The notes below the pieces were generated by a model that searched no databases, was not told where the DNA came from, and saw only the letters and a program-made list of their open reading frames with translations. The translations under genes and the position numbers were made by a program. A stretch of 64,000 nucleotides of DNA from CAVUPF01 sp963777915. GTDB taxonomy: Bacteria; Actinomycetota; Thermoleophilia; Solirubrobacterales; 70-9. Positions 43,321 through 51,969 of the stretch are shown piece by piece. The stretch is from NCBI GenBank assembly GCA_963777915.1, contig CAVZSH010000005.1, positions 1,054,001 to 1,118,000 of the forward strand, written 5' to 3'. How positions within the stretch are numbered: the first letter of the stretch is position 1; each line of letters opens with the position of its first letter.

Positions 43321-43418
43321 AGATCGTGGCCTTCGGGTGGCGCAAACGGCTCTATAAAGCCAATTCATGGTTCAGTTGGGGTCTTGTGTAGCACTTATGT
43401 AGCAATGATCGTAAGTAC

Positions 43419-43679
43419 TCATCGGTCATAAGCTCGGCCACGCGGCAGGACGCGAAGAATCACGATCACCTGGCGCTCGTCGTCGAAGCTGAAGCGAACG
43501 CGCCAATCGCCGACCCGGAGGCGCCATTGGACGGCATCGAGCTTTCGGATCTCGCCCGCGCGGGGGTCAACCACGAAGCGATCGAGAGCATCAAGGATTC
43601 GACGCTGAACCGGTGGATCTCGTCGCTTCAGGTCACGCCGAGCGGGCGGCGTCGCCTCATGAGACCAACTCGAGCTCAA
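43419..43679 (-). CDS. relE: RelE/ParE-family toxin
   Basis: This 86-residue protein starts at TTG overlapping the antitoxin stop (TTGA). The RelE fold is shown by SHEATPPARRDLKRRDPPVQ, LDALDRFV, the strand pair WRLRVGDWRVRFSFDDERQV and the C-terminal RVLPRGRAYDR. Conserved basic residues fit a ribosome-dependent mRNase. Together with relB it sits between the integrase and att, a good place for element stabilisation. Confidence 0.88.
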   Translation of the reverse strand: MSSSWSHEATPPARRDLKRRDPPVQRRILDALDRFVVDPRAGEIRKLDAVQWRLRVGDWRVRFSFDDERQVIVILRVLPRGRAYDR

Positions 43680-43921
43680 TCGAGGCCGAGCTCGGCGCGT
43701 AGGTCCTCCGAGGAAACGGCCTCGCCCCGATGGTAGGCGGCGAGTGCCTCCGCGGCGCTGGCGTCCTCACCCGCGGCGGAGTGCTCATTGTCGCTAGGGG
43801 CGGCGGCGAGGGCGTGCAACATCGGGTCCTCCCGACGGCGCTCGACGATCACCAGGGCGGCCTCGGCCTCCTGCTCGGAGAGATCGTCGACGAGCTTGTG
43901 CAGTCGCTCCTTTGTAGTCAT
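43676..43921 (-). CDS. relB: Antitoxin partner of the RelE-type toxin
   Basis: This 81-residue protein starts at the ATG at 43921 and has an N-terminal helical region (TTKERLHKLVDDLSEQEAEA) and an acidic C-terminus with HRGEAVSSEDLRAELGLD. This is the usual end of antitoxins that neutralise RelE/ParE toxins. The reading frame runs into the frame of the broken integrase upstream, so a fused read-through product would be possible. Confidence 0.82.
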   Translation of the reverse strand: MTTKERLHKLVDDLSEQEAEAALVIVERRREDPMLHALAAAPSDNEHSAAGEDASAAEALAAYHRGEAVSSEDLRAELGLD

Positions 43922-43956
43922 CGCGAACAAATGGTAGCGGCGCCGATGGAGCCCGA

Positions 43957-45169
43957 TCAGCCGATCGCCCGCCTGATCGCGTCGTGGCTTCGCTCCAGCG
44001 CGTGGGTGTAGACGGAGATCATCGTCTTCACCGTGTGCCCCGCTACGAGCGCCAAATCGGCGTCGTCGACACCCGCCGCCCGCAGGTGCGTGACGTAGGA
44101 ATGGCGGAACTCGTGTGGCGTCGGGTCGAGTCCGGTCGCGAGGCGGGCGGGCTCCCAGAACGTCGCGGTAGAAGTTGCGCTCGCGCCAGAGCTTGCCGGT
44201 CGGTGTCGGGAAGAGGAGGTCAGTGTCGATCCGCGTCGCCTGCGACTGGATCAGTTTGGCAAGGCTTGGCGGAGCCGGCACCTTGCGCTCGTGGTTCTTC
44301 TGCTCGCTCGATTCGATCAACTCGCCTTCGTGGGCGGTGAAGTGGAAGCTGAAAAGCTCACCGTCGAAGTCGGTGCGCCGCAGGGCGAGGAACTCGCCGA
44401 GCCGAAGCCCGGTCAAGCCTGGCATCAGCAACAGCGCTTCGTAGTCGTGAGGCGAGTAGAAACGCGGCGCCTCTGCATTGGCGCCGCGGCGCTTCGCGGC
44501 CTGTTTCGACGGTGGGACCTCGGTGGCGGCGCGCACCTCGGGGCGACCGCCGAGGGCGAAGGCCCGCATCTGCTCGAAGCTCCAGACCCTGATCTTGCGC
44601 GGCGGCTTGCGGATGCGCGGGTCGTTGCGGCGCAGGCGCACGCCGATGAAGGCGTTGGTCTCGGCGGCATCGTCACCGATCGCGTCCTCGGTCATCGCCG
44701 AGAGCGGGCTGAGGATGGTGCGGACACCCTGCATAGCGCGGCCTTCGACGCGGAGCATGTGGTCCACCAGGGCCAGCGCGTGGCAGCGGCGCAACTCGTC
44801 AAAGCGCCAGTCGCGCAGCGGCCGTCCCTCGATCTCAACGTCAAGCACATAGGAGATGTGATCGGTGTTGGTCTTGTCGGTGCGCTTGGAGCGGGGGTGG
44901 CGGCTCGGCCAGACCTCGAAGTAGGTGCCGATGGTCTGCGGCTGCTCCGGGCCCTGCCCGTTGAGGCTCGCGAGCGCCTCGTCGATTGCCCGCTGAGCGT
45001 CGCTCTTCCGCACGAAGCTGGCCTTGCCGCCGTTCCAGCGCGGCTTCGCATAGCACGGCTTGCCGTCGAGACCGAAGTAGCGGGCGATCCAGACGACTCG
45101 GCCATCGGGGTAGGTGCGCTTGTAGGAGGTCTGGCGAGGCGGGTGACCGACGGGGCGGCGGCGACTCAT
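43957..45169 (-). pseudogene. int: Tyrosine integrase of element B, frameshifted
   Basis: From the ATG at 45169 the product shows the N-terminal arm region, core-binding domain and PGLTGLRLGEFLALRR (catalytic Arg). It then loses frame near 44157 at YRDV. One frame over it continues WEPARLATGLDPTP, HEFRHSYVTHL (His-x-x-Arg), AGHTVKTM (His) and SVYTHALERS (Tyr nucleophile), to TGA at 43957. One base is missing. With the frame restored, the catalytic set would be complete, so the damage is recent or a sequencing error. Confidence 0.8.
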
Positions 45170-45378
45170 GCGGCGGCGCCCCGGCGGTCGCGGAACTGGG
45201 CTACGAAGCGGTCGACGTCGGCAGGATCGAAGCGCCGGCAGCCGTCGAGCTTGTAGGAGCGCAGGCGGCCCTCGGCCACCCACTTGCGGATCAGCCGGTC
45301 GGAGACCTGCAGGTAGGAGGCAAGCGTCTCGGAGGTGAAGAAGGCGCGCCGCTGAGTCTGAATCGAAAGCCCGGTCAT
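45166..45378 (-). CDS. xis: Excisionase-like helix-turn-helix protein
   Basis: This 70-residue protein starts at the ATG at 45378. It has AFFTSETLASYLQVSDRLIR and KWVAEGRLRSYKLDGCRRF, a MerR/HTH_17-type winged helix as in recombination directionality factors. The stop overlaps the integrase start (ATGA at 45166-45169), the standard xis-int arrangement. It would bend att DNA and favour excision. Confidence 0.85.
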   Translation of the reverse strand: MTGLSIQTQRRAFFTSETLASYLQVSDRLIRKWVAEGRLRSYKLDGCRRFDPADVDRFVAQFRDRRGAAA

Positions 45379-45739
45379 GATCTGATCGCCAGCAAGACGT
45401 TGGCGAGGCCCATTTCGTCCCACCCTGGCTCCGCAGGGAGCCGCACCTCGCCGCAAGGCGCCGGGGTCAAAGTCATTAGAGACGGGATACGGGTACGCGG
45501 CCAGTGGGTCTCCTCGATTGGGCTCTTCATTCCCTTAAGACGTTTGCGAGGCGGATTCGCCCCCAGCATTGGCTCGGATTTGCGTCCCATGTCCACCACA
45601 CCCGGAATGGGTGGGCTTGGGACGCCGATGGCGCTGGTGGCACCGACCTGACGCCGGTGCCAGGCTGGTGGTGGCGACGGCAGCAGCAGAACAGCGGAGG
45701 GCGGCGTCGACCAACTGGCGGTCTACTGCCTGAGCCGGC
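45379..45739. other. Upstream region of xis with hairpin
   Basis: No gene is supported. The minus-strand leader of xis contains the hairpin GGCTCC (45427-45432) / GGAGCC (45437-45442) and a nearby GGCGCCTTGCGGCG segment. These CTCC...TGCGG words resemble the unpaired parts of the sigma-gene leader RNAs, but the full architecture is absent. Confidence 0.35.
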
Positions 45740-46153
45740 TCAGGCCGGCAGCAGCTGGAGCGAGTCGCAATGCTTGGGACGAACGGCAGCGAAATGGCGG
45801 CGGTCGAGGGTGAGGACTAGCGGTGTGCCGAGGCGCTCGGCGAGGACGATGACGGAAGCGTCGACGCCACCAACCGGGAAGTCGGCGTATTGCTCGATCA
45901 GCTCGGCGATGCGGGTGAAGTCCTCGGGGGTGGGTGGTTCGACCTCCTGAGCAGCCATCGCCCGCATGAACGCCGCGTCGGCCTTGGCGCCCAGGCGCTC
46001 GCCGAGAAGGTAGCTCACCTCCGCGAGGACCAGGACCGGGACGACGAAGCGCAGATCGTCGCGTTGAAGCTGCTCAAGACAGCCGCCGTGATCCGGATCG
46101 TCGGCGTCGGCAGCCGCGTAGAGAGCGCTGGCGTCAGCGACCGCGACGTCCAT
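45740..46153 (-). CDS. vapC: VapC-type PIN toxin, element B
   Basis: This 137-residue PIN protein starts at the ATG at 46153, with a GTG three codons upstream possible. Acidic residues are in VADASALYAA, LAEVSYLLG, GGVDASVIVLAE and LTLDRRHF. It overlaps the antitoxin gene by about 20 bases. It is predicted to be an RNase toxin of a VapBC module. Confidence 0.85.
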   Translation of the reverse strand: MDVAVADASALYAAADADDPDHGGCLEQLQRDDLRFVVPVLVLAEVSYLLGERLGAKADAAFMRAMAAQEVEPPTPEDFTRIAELIEQYADFPVGGVDASVIVLAERLGTPLVLTLDRRHFAAVRPKHCDSLQLLPA

Positions 46154-46397
46154 CGGCCCCACGCCGATCGCGCTTCTCGAAGGCCTCGGCGAGGACCCGG
46201 TCGGATTCGCGGGCCGTGCGGCCGTCGCTGCTGCGGCCGAGGGCGGCGAAGGGAACCTCGCGCTTGGCGCCGGTGAGATCGAGGCGCTCGGCGAGCGCCT
46301 CGCGGGCGACGGCCGAGACGGAGATGTGCCGGCGCCGAGCCTCGCGTCGCAACGCGGAGGCGAAGTCGTCGGGAAGGCTGAGTGTTATGCGACTCAT
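46134..46397 (-). CDS. vapB: Ribbon-helix-helix antitoxin (VapB), element B
   Basis: This 87-residue protein begins SRITLSLPDDFASALRREA, then RHISVSAVAREALAERLDL, a clear ribbon-helix-helix. The C-terminal part is charged and ends in an Arg-rich tail. It precedes and overlaps the PIN gene, so it is the matching antitoxin and autoregulator. Confidence 0.84.
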   Translation of the reverse strand: MSRITLSLPDDFASALRREARRRHISVSAVAREALAERLDLTGAKREVPFAALGRSSDGRTARESDRVLAEAFEKRDRRGADGRRGR

Positions 46398-46628
46398 ACG
46401 CGCATACTGTAAGCGATCGGTGGGCGATTGGCAAGGAGCTCGGCATCAGCAATTGCCAGCGACAAGCGGAGGCGGCGCCGCTCGGTCGATGGACGCGGCG
46501 TGCCAGGCCAAAAAACGGCCGGCGGCGGTGGTGCGCAATCTCCTCTCTCCTTACCCTGGGTTCGAACTGAACCGCCAGGTAGGGATATTCTACCGCGCCG
46601 GGTTTTTGGCTCTGGAATGCTGCTTACG

Positions 46629-47315
46629 CTAGCTCGGCCCCGGGATCGGGCGGATCACCAGCTTCGGCCAGTGGTGCTCGGCCTTGAGGCGCTCCAGCAG
46701 CGCCCGCGGCCTGGGGTTGGCGAAGTAGATCACGGCGTCGTAGCGGGCCATTTGGGTCTCGACGAGCTCCCGTTCGCGCTCCTGTGGGAAACCGTGCTTG
46801 ACCACTATCGCGTGGCGCTCGCCGCCGATCTCGACGACGGCATTGGGCCGCATGCCCTTCAGGCCTTGCTCACGGACCACGCTGCGCCCGCAGACCCAGC
46901 GCGCCTCCGGCGCGCGCCGCGTGATGTGTAGACGAACCTCGTTCACCGCGCGGATGCGCGCCATCGCACCGACCTTCGGCGACCCTGGTACGAAACCCAT
47001 GCCCGAAAGTCGCGCGCCACGGGCGGTCAGCCAGGCCCAGTGCGGCTCGCCGTGCAGGGTGCGGCCGTAATCGGCATAGCCACCCTTGGTCAGGTGCTTG
47101 ACCACGTTGGCGGCCTGGCGCTCCTCGGCGTCAAGGAATCGCCCCAGCTGGTCGAAGGGGATCGCCCCCTGTTCGGCGAGCAGGCGCAGCAGCTCGAACT
47201 CCCAGGGCTCGGGCGCGCGCAGCACCGGCCGTTCGCGGGCGCCGGGGCCGCCGCCGAGCTTGCCGAGCCGCTGCGGCGCGATCGCCGGCGCGCCCTGCTG
47301 CTCACTCACGCCCAT
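46629..47315 (-). CDS. Replic_Relax family protein with degenerate nuclease motif, element B
   Basis: This 228-residue protein has a winged-helix part (LLRLLAEQGAIPFDQLGRFL) and a C-terminal nuclease-like fold. Where the paralogues have PD...ExE..K, this one reads RPNAVVEIGG followed by AIVVKHGF, so the acidic and Lys residues are lost. It is likely a non-catalytic structural partner of the Replic_Relax protein at 48605. It ends the three-gene minus-strand cluster with the ATPase. Confidence 0.74.
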   Translation of the reverse strand: MGVSEQQGAPAIAPQRLGKLGGGPGARERPVLRAPEPWEFELLRLLAEQGAIPFDQLGRFLDAEERQAANVVKHLTKGGYADYGRTLHGEPHWAWLTARGARLSGMGFVPGSPKVGAMARIRAVNEVRLHITRRAPEARWVCGRSVVREQGLKGMRPNAVVEIGGERHAIVVKHGFPQERERELVETQMARYDAVIYFANPRPRALLERLKAEHHWPKLVIRPIPGPS

Positions 47316-47318
47316 CGC

Positions 47319-48611
47319 TCAGCCCTCCTCCTCGTCGAGGTAGGAGATCTCCTTCGGCGTGGCTACCTCGGCCCGCTCCAGCGGCGGGTCGAGCGGCTGG
47401 GGCGCGGGCAGCTCCGCCCGCTCCCCACCGGGCGCCCCCTCGATCGCGACCTTGGCAGCGCGGCCGCGGCGGATCACCCAGGCGGTCCCGGCCGAGAGGC
47501 GGCGGATCTCGTCGGGGTCGACCTTGAGGCGCGGCTCCTGGCGGGCGTGCCCCTGCCGGGCGTAGAGGCCCTCCTCGTAGCGGTGGGTGAGCTCGATGAC
47601 CCGCTTCATCCCGCCCAGCTCGGCGAGGGCGCCGGGGTCGTTCAAGGCGTGGACGATCACCGTCTCCACCGAGCCGAGGATGCGGTCGCGCTGGACGCGT
47701 GTCCCCATCCCCGAGGGGGTCTGGGGGACCAGCACCATCGCGGCGTTGAAGCCACGCGCCTGCTCGACCTTGATTGCCAGGTCGGAGGAGCCGGCGATCG
47801 CCGCGAACTCATCGGCGAAGAGCAGGCAGAAGCGCTCGCGCTGCTTGCGCTGGCTGAAGTAGTGGGCGAAGTCGGCGAAGAGCAGGCTCGCCGCCCCCGC
47901 GGTGTCCTCGCCCAAGGCGACCGAGTCGAGCAGCAGGTAGGCGGCGTCGGCGTCCTCCCAGGACCACTCGCCGTCAAGCGCGGCGCCGAGCTGACCGAAG
48001 AAGGCCTGGTAGCGCAGCCGCACCTGGCTGACCTTGTCGCGCGGCAGCGAGAGCACCGCGGTGCTCGGCCCGTGCGCGTTCAGCAGCAGCTCGTAGTCGA
48101 GGCGCCCCAGCAGCTCGGCGCTCGATCGCGGCGGCCCATCGGGGTGGTTGCAGGCCAGCTGCAGCGCCGTCTTGGCGATGTCGCGGTAGTAGGCGGCGGG
48201 TCCCTCGGAGGCGAACTGGATCACCTCCAGCAGGCGGTTGGCGATCCCGCGCCAATCGCCGCGCCAGGCATCGAAGGGCTCGTTGGGGAAGACCCGGGCG
48301 CGGCGCCCGGCGGCTCCCATCAGCCCACAGAAGCGCTCCGCCGAGCCGCGATCGCCCTTGGCGTCGAGGTAGAAGACCTGCGCCTCGCTCTTGGCGGCGA
48401 CCTCGTGGGCGATCCGCATCGAGGTCTCGGTCTTGCCCGAGCCCGAGGCGCCGAGGATCACGGCGTGGCGGCGCATCTGCTCGAAGGGCCAAACCAGGTT
48501 CGGCCCATTCATCGGCAGCGCCCGCTCGCCCGCCAGGCGGCGGCCGAGCACGGCACCATCGGGAGTGGCGGGCGCGATGCTCGCGGTCGAGCAGTTGCGA
48601 CGCCTCAGCAT
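47319..48611 (-). CDS. TraD/VirD4-like DNA-translocating ATPase (soluble), element B
   Basis: This 430-residue ATPase starts at the ATG at 48611 and overlaps the end of the upstream Replic_Relax gene. It has Walker A GASGSGKTETS, FYLDAKGD (in place of DPKGD) and LLFADEFAAI (Walker B), then VPQTPSGMG. It has no transmembrane segment, unlike classical coupling proteins. It probably pumps or hands over DNA with its Replic_Relax neighbours. Confidence 0.82.
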   Translation of the reverse strand: MLRRRNCSTASIAPATPDGAVLGRRLAGERALPMNGPNLVWPFEQMRRHAVILGASGSGKTETSMRIAHEVAAKSEAQVFYLDAKGDRGSAERFCGLMGAAGRRARVFPNEPFDAWRGDWRGIANRLLEVIQFASEGPAAYYRDIAKTALQLACNHPDGPPRSSAELLGRLDYELLLNAHGPSTAVLSLPRDKVSQVRLRYQAFFGQLGAALDGEWSWEDADAAYLLLDSVALGEDTAGAASLLFADFAHYFSQRKQRERFCLLFADEFAAIAGSSDLAIKVEQARGFNAAMVLVPQTPSGMGTRVQRDRILGSVETVIVHALNDPGALAELGGMKRVIELTHRYEEGLYARQGHARQEPRLKVDPDEIRRLSAGTAWVIRRGRAAKVAIEGAPGGERAELPAPQPLDPPLERAEVATPKEISYLDEEEG

Positions 48612-49258
48612 CGCTCCCCCTGGGGAACTCGGCGGACAGCCAGCTTCGGCCAGCGCCCCTCGGCCTGGACGCGCTTCAGCAGCAGGTAGGGGCGTGGACC
48701 GCAAAAGTAGAGCACCGCGTCGTAGCGGTTGCTGTGTTCGGCGACGATGCGCCTGATCTCCTCATTGCGTTTGGTCGAGAGCTCGGCCTCGATCGCGTGG
48801 CGCTCGCCGTCGATCTCGAGGACCGCATCGGGCAGATGGTCCTCGGGGTCGCGCTGTCGGTAGACCGTCCGTTCGCAGATCCAGCGTCCCCGCGGCGCCC
48901 GCTCGGCAAGGTAGAGCCGGATCTCGTTGACGGCGCGCCGGTGAGCGAGGAGCGCGACATCAGGGCTCTTGTAGTGAAAGCCCGTATCGGCAAGGCCAGC
49001 ACCTCGACGGCTGGGCCAAAACCAAGGATGGTCGCGAACCAAGAAGCGCCGGTGCTCGACGCAACCGGCATCTTCGAGGCCCTGCACCAAAGCCACGGCC
49101 TTTCCGAGCGAGCCGCCAAGGAACCGCGCTAGCTGGTCGAGCGGGATCGCGGCCTGCTCGGAGAGCAGGCGCAGCGCGGAGCGCTCCTCGGAGCTGGGCT
49201 CGCGGTAGCCGTGGCGTGATGACCTCGTGACCTGGCTTGACTCTGCCTGGGCATGCAT
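48605..49258 (-). CDS. Replic_Relax family protein with intact nuclease-like motif, element B
   Basis: This 217-residue protein starts at the ATG at 49258. A winged-helix region (LRLLSEQAAIPLDQLARFL) is followed by the nuclease-like pattern LPDAVLEIDG, then AIEAELSTKR, so Asp, ExE and Lys are kept as in the element A protein. It is first of the cluster Replic_Relax-ATPase-Replic_Relax. It is divergent from the second sigma gene, with the leader RNA in between. Confidence 0.76.
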   Translation of the reverse strand: MHAQAESSQVTRSSRHGYREPSSEERSALRLLSEQAAIPLDQLARFLGGSLGKAVALVQGLEDAGCVEHRRFLVRDHPWFWPSRRGAGLADTGFHYKSPDVALLAHRRAVNEIRLYLAERAPRGRWICERTVYRQRDPEDHLPDAVLEIDGERHAIEAELSTKRNEEIRRIVAEHSNRYDAVLYFCGPRPYLLLKRVQAEGRWPKLAVRRVPQGERC

Positions 49259-49408
49259 AGGCGAGCCAACGCACGCTTGCGTGCCAGAATTGGCGAGCCG
49301 CATGCCCGGCGTCAAGCCGCCGACACCGGGCCGTGCTCACCGCGCTGCAGAGCAGCGCACGCCACTCGCCGGTCCCTCCGTCGCTGAGAGCTCAGACCGC
49401 GAATTATC

Positions 49409-49523
49409 GCGCCGGCGGCGATCCCTGCAAGCCCCTGCGAGCAGGGGCTCCTGCGGCCCTGCGGGTGCAGGGATCGCCTGACCGGCGCCTCGCGGCCTTC
49501 GTCAACTCAGCGACGGAGGGAGG
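49409..49523 (+). promoter_or_regulatory. Structured leader RNA of the sigma-factor gene, copy 2
   Basis: Outer stem GCGCCGG (49409-49415) pairs with CCGGCGC (49482-49488). Inner stem GGCGATCCCTGCA (49417-49429) pairs with TGCAGGGATCGCC (49466-49478). Hairpin one is AGCCCCTG/CAGGGGCT (49430-49449). The word CCTGCGG follows, then an alternative hairpin CCCTGC/GCAGGG (49457-49472) that competes with the inner stem. CCTTCGTC/GACGGAGG (49496-49519) with an eight-base AACTCAGC loop hides the Shine-Dalgarno of the sigma gene at 49530. Compare copy 1 at 6715-6836. Confidence 0.65.
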
Positions 49524-49529
49524 CCCACG

Positions 49530-50090
49530 ATGGCCAAAGCCACGCCTGCTCAGCGAGCGGGAGCGTCGGCGAGCGCTACCGCACTTGCCGAGCAGCTCTA
49601 CGGCGCGCATCGCGCCCGGCTGCTGGCGATCGCGCGGCGCAACTGCGCCAGCCGAGAAGAAGCCGAGGAGGCGCTTCAAGACGCCTTCGCGATCTTCCTC
49701 GACAGCTTCAACCCTGCCGGCGAGGCCCCACCGCTGGCCTGGCTCACCCTGACACTCAAGCGTCGCTGCTGGGCGATCTATCGGCGCCAGCGCCAGATCG
49801 GGGAGCTGAGCGTCGAGTTGGGTGGCGTAACCGAGAGCGTCTCGCGGCCCGACCTTCTGGGCGACCCCGCTGAGCGCCCCGACCAACTGGCCGAAGACGC
49901 CGAGGACTTCGCCGGCATGCGCTCCCGACTGGCCGCGCTGAAGCCGCAAGAGCGTGAAGCCCTGGGCCTCCTCGCCTTTGGTTACAGTTACCGCGAGATC
50001 TGCGAGCTGACTGGGTGGACATATACCAAGGTCAATCGGTGCCTGGCTGAGGGACGGGCGGCTCTTCGCCGAGGCCAGCACACCAAGTGA
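49530..50090 (+). CDS. ECF-like sigma-70 factor, copy 2
   Basis: This 186-residue protein is paralogous to the product of 6843-7388. Region 2 has EEAEEALQDAFAIFLDSFNP and PLAWLTLTLKRRCWAIYRR. Region 4 has FGYSYREICELTGWTYTKVN and RCLAEGRAALRRGQ. It starts at an ATG behind GGAGGGAGG that is covered by the leader hairpin. It probably activates transfer genes of element B. Near identity in the functional helices suggests similar promoter recognition in both elements. Confidence 0.83.
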   Translation: MAKATPAQRAGASASATALAEQLYGAHRARLLAIARRNCASREEAEEALQDAFAIFLDSFNPAGEAPPLAWLTLTLKRRCWAIYRRQRQIGELSVELGGVTESVSRPDLLGDPAERPDQLAEDAEDFAGMRSRLAALKPQEREALGLLAFGYSYREICELTGWTYTKVNRCLAEGRAALRRGQHTK

Positions 50091-50192
50091 ATGTGCTCAG
50101 CAAACCAACCCTGTGGAGCTAGCATCGCAGCCGGAGGGCAACGTGATCAAGGTGCTTTATCTATCAGGCGCGACATTGCCCAGGAGGCTCAG

Positions 50193-50642
50193 ATGAACTT
50201 AACCAGACCGCCCATTCGCATCGGAGCATTTGCGATCCGCTTTCTCGTCGAGGCCGAGGACTCCGGCGGCAGCGCCACGGTGTTCGAGTGCGACGTCCCC
50301 GCCGATGCCAGAATGCCCCTCCCCCACAGCCACGACGGCTTCGAGGAGACCGTCTACGGCCTGGAGGGCGTCACGACCTTCACCGTTGACGGCGAGGCGC
50401 ACGAGCTAGGACCTGGTGGGTGCCTGTGCATACAGCGTGGCCAGGTCCACGGCTTCGATAACCATGGCCACGCTGACGCAAAGTTCCTCGCGATCGCCAG
50501 CCCCGGTGTCTTCGGCCCCGCCTATTTCGAGGAGATGGCCGCGATCATCGCTGCCACCCAGGGCGGCCCCCCAGATCCCGCCAAGGCCGGCGAGGTGATG
50601 CGCCGCCACGGGCTTACCCCCGCCAAACCCCTCAGCGCCTAG
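50193..50642 (+). CDS. Cupin-fold protein
   Basis: This 149-residue protein starts at an ATG with AGGAGG seven bases upstream. LPHSHDGFEETVYGLEGV (HxH..E) and QVHGFDNHG supply the cupin metal ligands. The second motif is GPGGCLCIQRGQVHGF. Single-domain cupins of this type are often dioxygenases, isomerases or sensors. It is downstream of the sigma gene and could be its target or a partner; no substrate is evident. Confidence 0.8.
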   Translation: MNLTRPPIRIGAFAIRFLVEAEDSGGSATVFECDVPADARMPLPHSHDGFEETVYGLEGVTTFTVDGEAHELGPGGCLCIQRGQVHGFDNHGHADAKFLAIASPGVFGPAYFEEMAAIIAATQGGPPDPAKAGEVMRRHGLTPAKPLSA

Positions 50643-50889
50643 CAAAGTTCAGGAACGGCGGAGCACCTCGAAGAGCCGTTGCTGCGGACCTTCCGTCAAC
50701 CGGGGGTTTTGCTGCTGCTTCGCGCGGTAGGCAAGCGCCCTCGCCCTGACTGCCAGATGCTCGCCTTGGATGACTTGCGAGCGTATCCGCGGATACTCGC
50801 TCAGTACCGGTCGATGAGCCGACGCAGCTATCGGCGCTAGCTCGCAGGCTGCAAGGCGCCAACGGATTCGGCAGCGATGACTACAGATC
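50643..50889. other. Short intergenic stretch between cupin and transfer operon
   Basis: A minus-strand frame with helical content (HRPVLSEYPRIRSQVIQ, LAVRARALAYRAKQQQ) is open here but lacks a sensible start; it may be a decayed small gene. It is listed only as a possibility. Confidence 0.2.
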
Positions 50890-51969
50890 TCACAGTCCCG
50901 CTGGATGGCTCGCCACGAACCCCGCCGTCGACTGCGGCCCGAAGCCGGGGCCGTGGGCAAAGTTGGCGTCCGAGGTACCCCAGTCGCGCCCGTTTATTTC
51001 GAGGAAGACGTGGTCGACGTTGGACCAGATCGTCACGTGCTGTCCCCGGCCCGCTGGGTAGGTGCCGGCGAAATCTCCCGAGACGATCGGCCCGGGGTCC
51101 CTATAGCCCGCGAGGACCAGCAGCCAGCGCACGGCGCCAGAGCAGTCAAGCCCCTTTTCGCCGGAGCCGAAGACCTGACGGCCGTCTGCGCTCCAGCAGT
51201 AGGTGCCGGTGGAGGGGCCGGGCTTCGCCGCGTGGCCGCCGCCCCAGCAATAGTGGATGCGGCGCGCTTCGATCCATTTGGCCACGTATTCGACCCGAGC
51301 CAGGCGAGCGGTGGGCAATTCGCCGAGTTGCGCGGAGGCCGAGGCGGTGCAGACCTCGGTGGCGCCGAAACCGCGGGCGATTTCGAGCACCTCCTGCACA
51401 TACCACTCGGCGTGGTTGTAAGCGAAGATCGCCGCGGGCCAATTGCCCGGCGCGCCGGAGGCGTGCAGGTAGTTGGCGGTAGCGAAGACCGAGTCGGGGA
51501 CGCTGTAGATGTCCTTGCGCCCGTCGCCGTTGGCGTCGACTCCGTAGGTGGCCCAGGTCGAGAAGAGGAACTGGCCGGGGCCGGCGGCGCCGGCCGAGTT
51601 GGTTCCCGAGCGCACACCGGGCAACGGCGAGCGGCCGAAATCCGACTCCACTTTGTGGATCGCGGCGACGATCGCAAAGCCCTGGGGACCGAGCTTGTAC
51701 TTAGTCGCCGCTTTCTCCAGCCAGGGCACGTAGTTGGTGGGGATTTCGTCGCCGCCTGCGCCCCGCACCACGCAGCTCTGTCCGGCGCCGGCCGAGGAGC
51801 CCGAGGCGACGAAGAGGCTGGCGAAGAGCAGCAAAGGCAGCAGCGCCACGGCGGCAGCCAGGGCGATCTTCCATCCCGCGATCGCCCGCACGGCGCTGCG
51901 GGCGGCGACGCCTAGGGTGCGGGCCTCGAGCTCGCCCGGCGAGCGCCGCGGGCGCTGCTCGCGACTCAC
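50890..51969 (-). CDS. VirB1-like peptidoglycan hydrolase (lytic transglycosylase plus NlpC/P60-like)
   Basis: This 359-residue protein has an N-terminal membrane helix (about 35-56, LAAAVALLPLLLFASLFVAS). A transglycosylase domain carries HKVESDFG (Glu108) and GAAGPGQFLFSTWATYG. The C-terminal NlpC/P60-like domain has GLDCSGAVRW (Cys276) and NVDHVFLEI (His320). It should open the cell wall for the conjugation machine. The start overlaps the stop of the upstream gene (ATGA at 51966-51969), last of the long transfer operon. Confidence 0.88.
   Translation of the reverse strand: MSREQRPRRSPGELEARTLGVAARSAVRAIAGWKIALAAAVALLPLLLFASLFVASGSSAGAGQSCVVRGAGGDEIPTNYVPWLEKAATKYKLGPQGFAIVAAIHKVESDFGRSPLPGVRSGTNSAGAAGPGQFLFSTWATYGVDANGDGRKDIYSVPDSVFATANYLHASGAPGNWPAAIFAYNHAEWYVQEVLEIARGFGATEVCTASASAQLGELPTARLARVEYVAKWIEARRIHYCWGGGHAAKPGPSTGTYCWSADGRQVFGSGEKGLDCSGAVRWLLVLAGYRDPGPIVSGDFAGTYPAGRGQHVTIWSNVDHVFLEINGRDWGTSDANFAHGPGFGPQSTAGFVASHPAGL

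Noticed and set aside
46558..46600. GGGTTCGAAC resembling a T-loop
   Set aside because: The following stem does not close and no anticodon arm precedes it.
47040..48689. A 549-codon open frame on the plus strand opposite the TraD-like ATPase
   Set aside because: Antisense shadow of a gene with Walker motifs; the composition is not protein-like.
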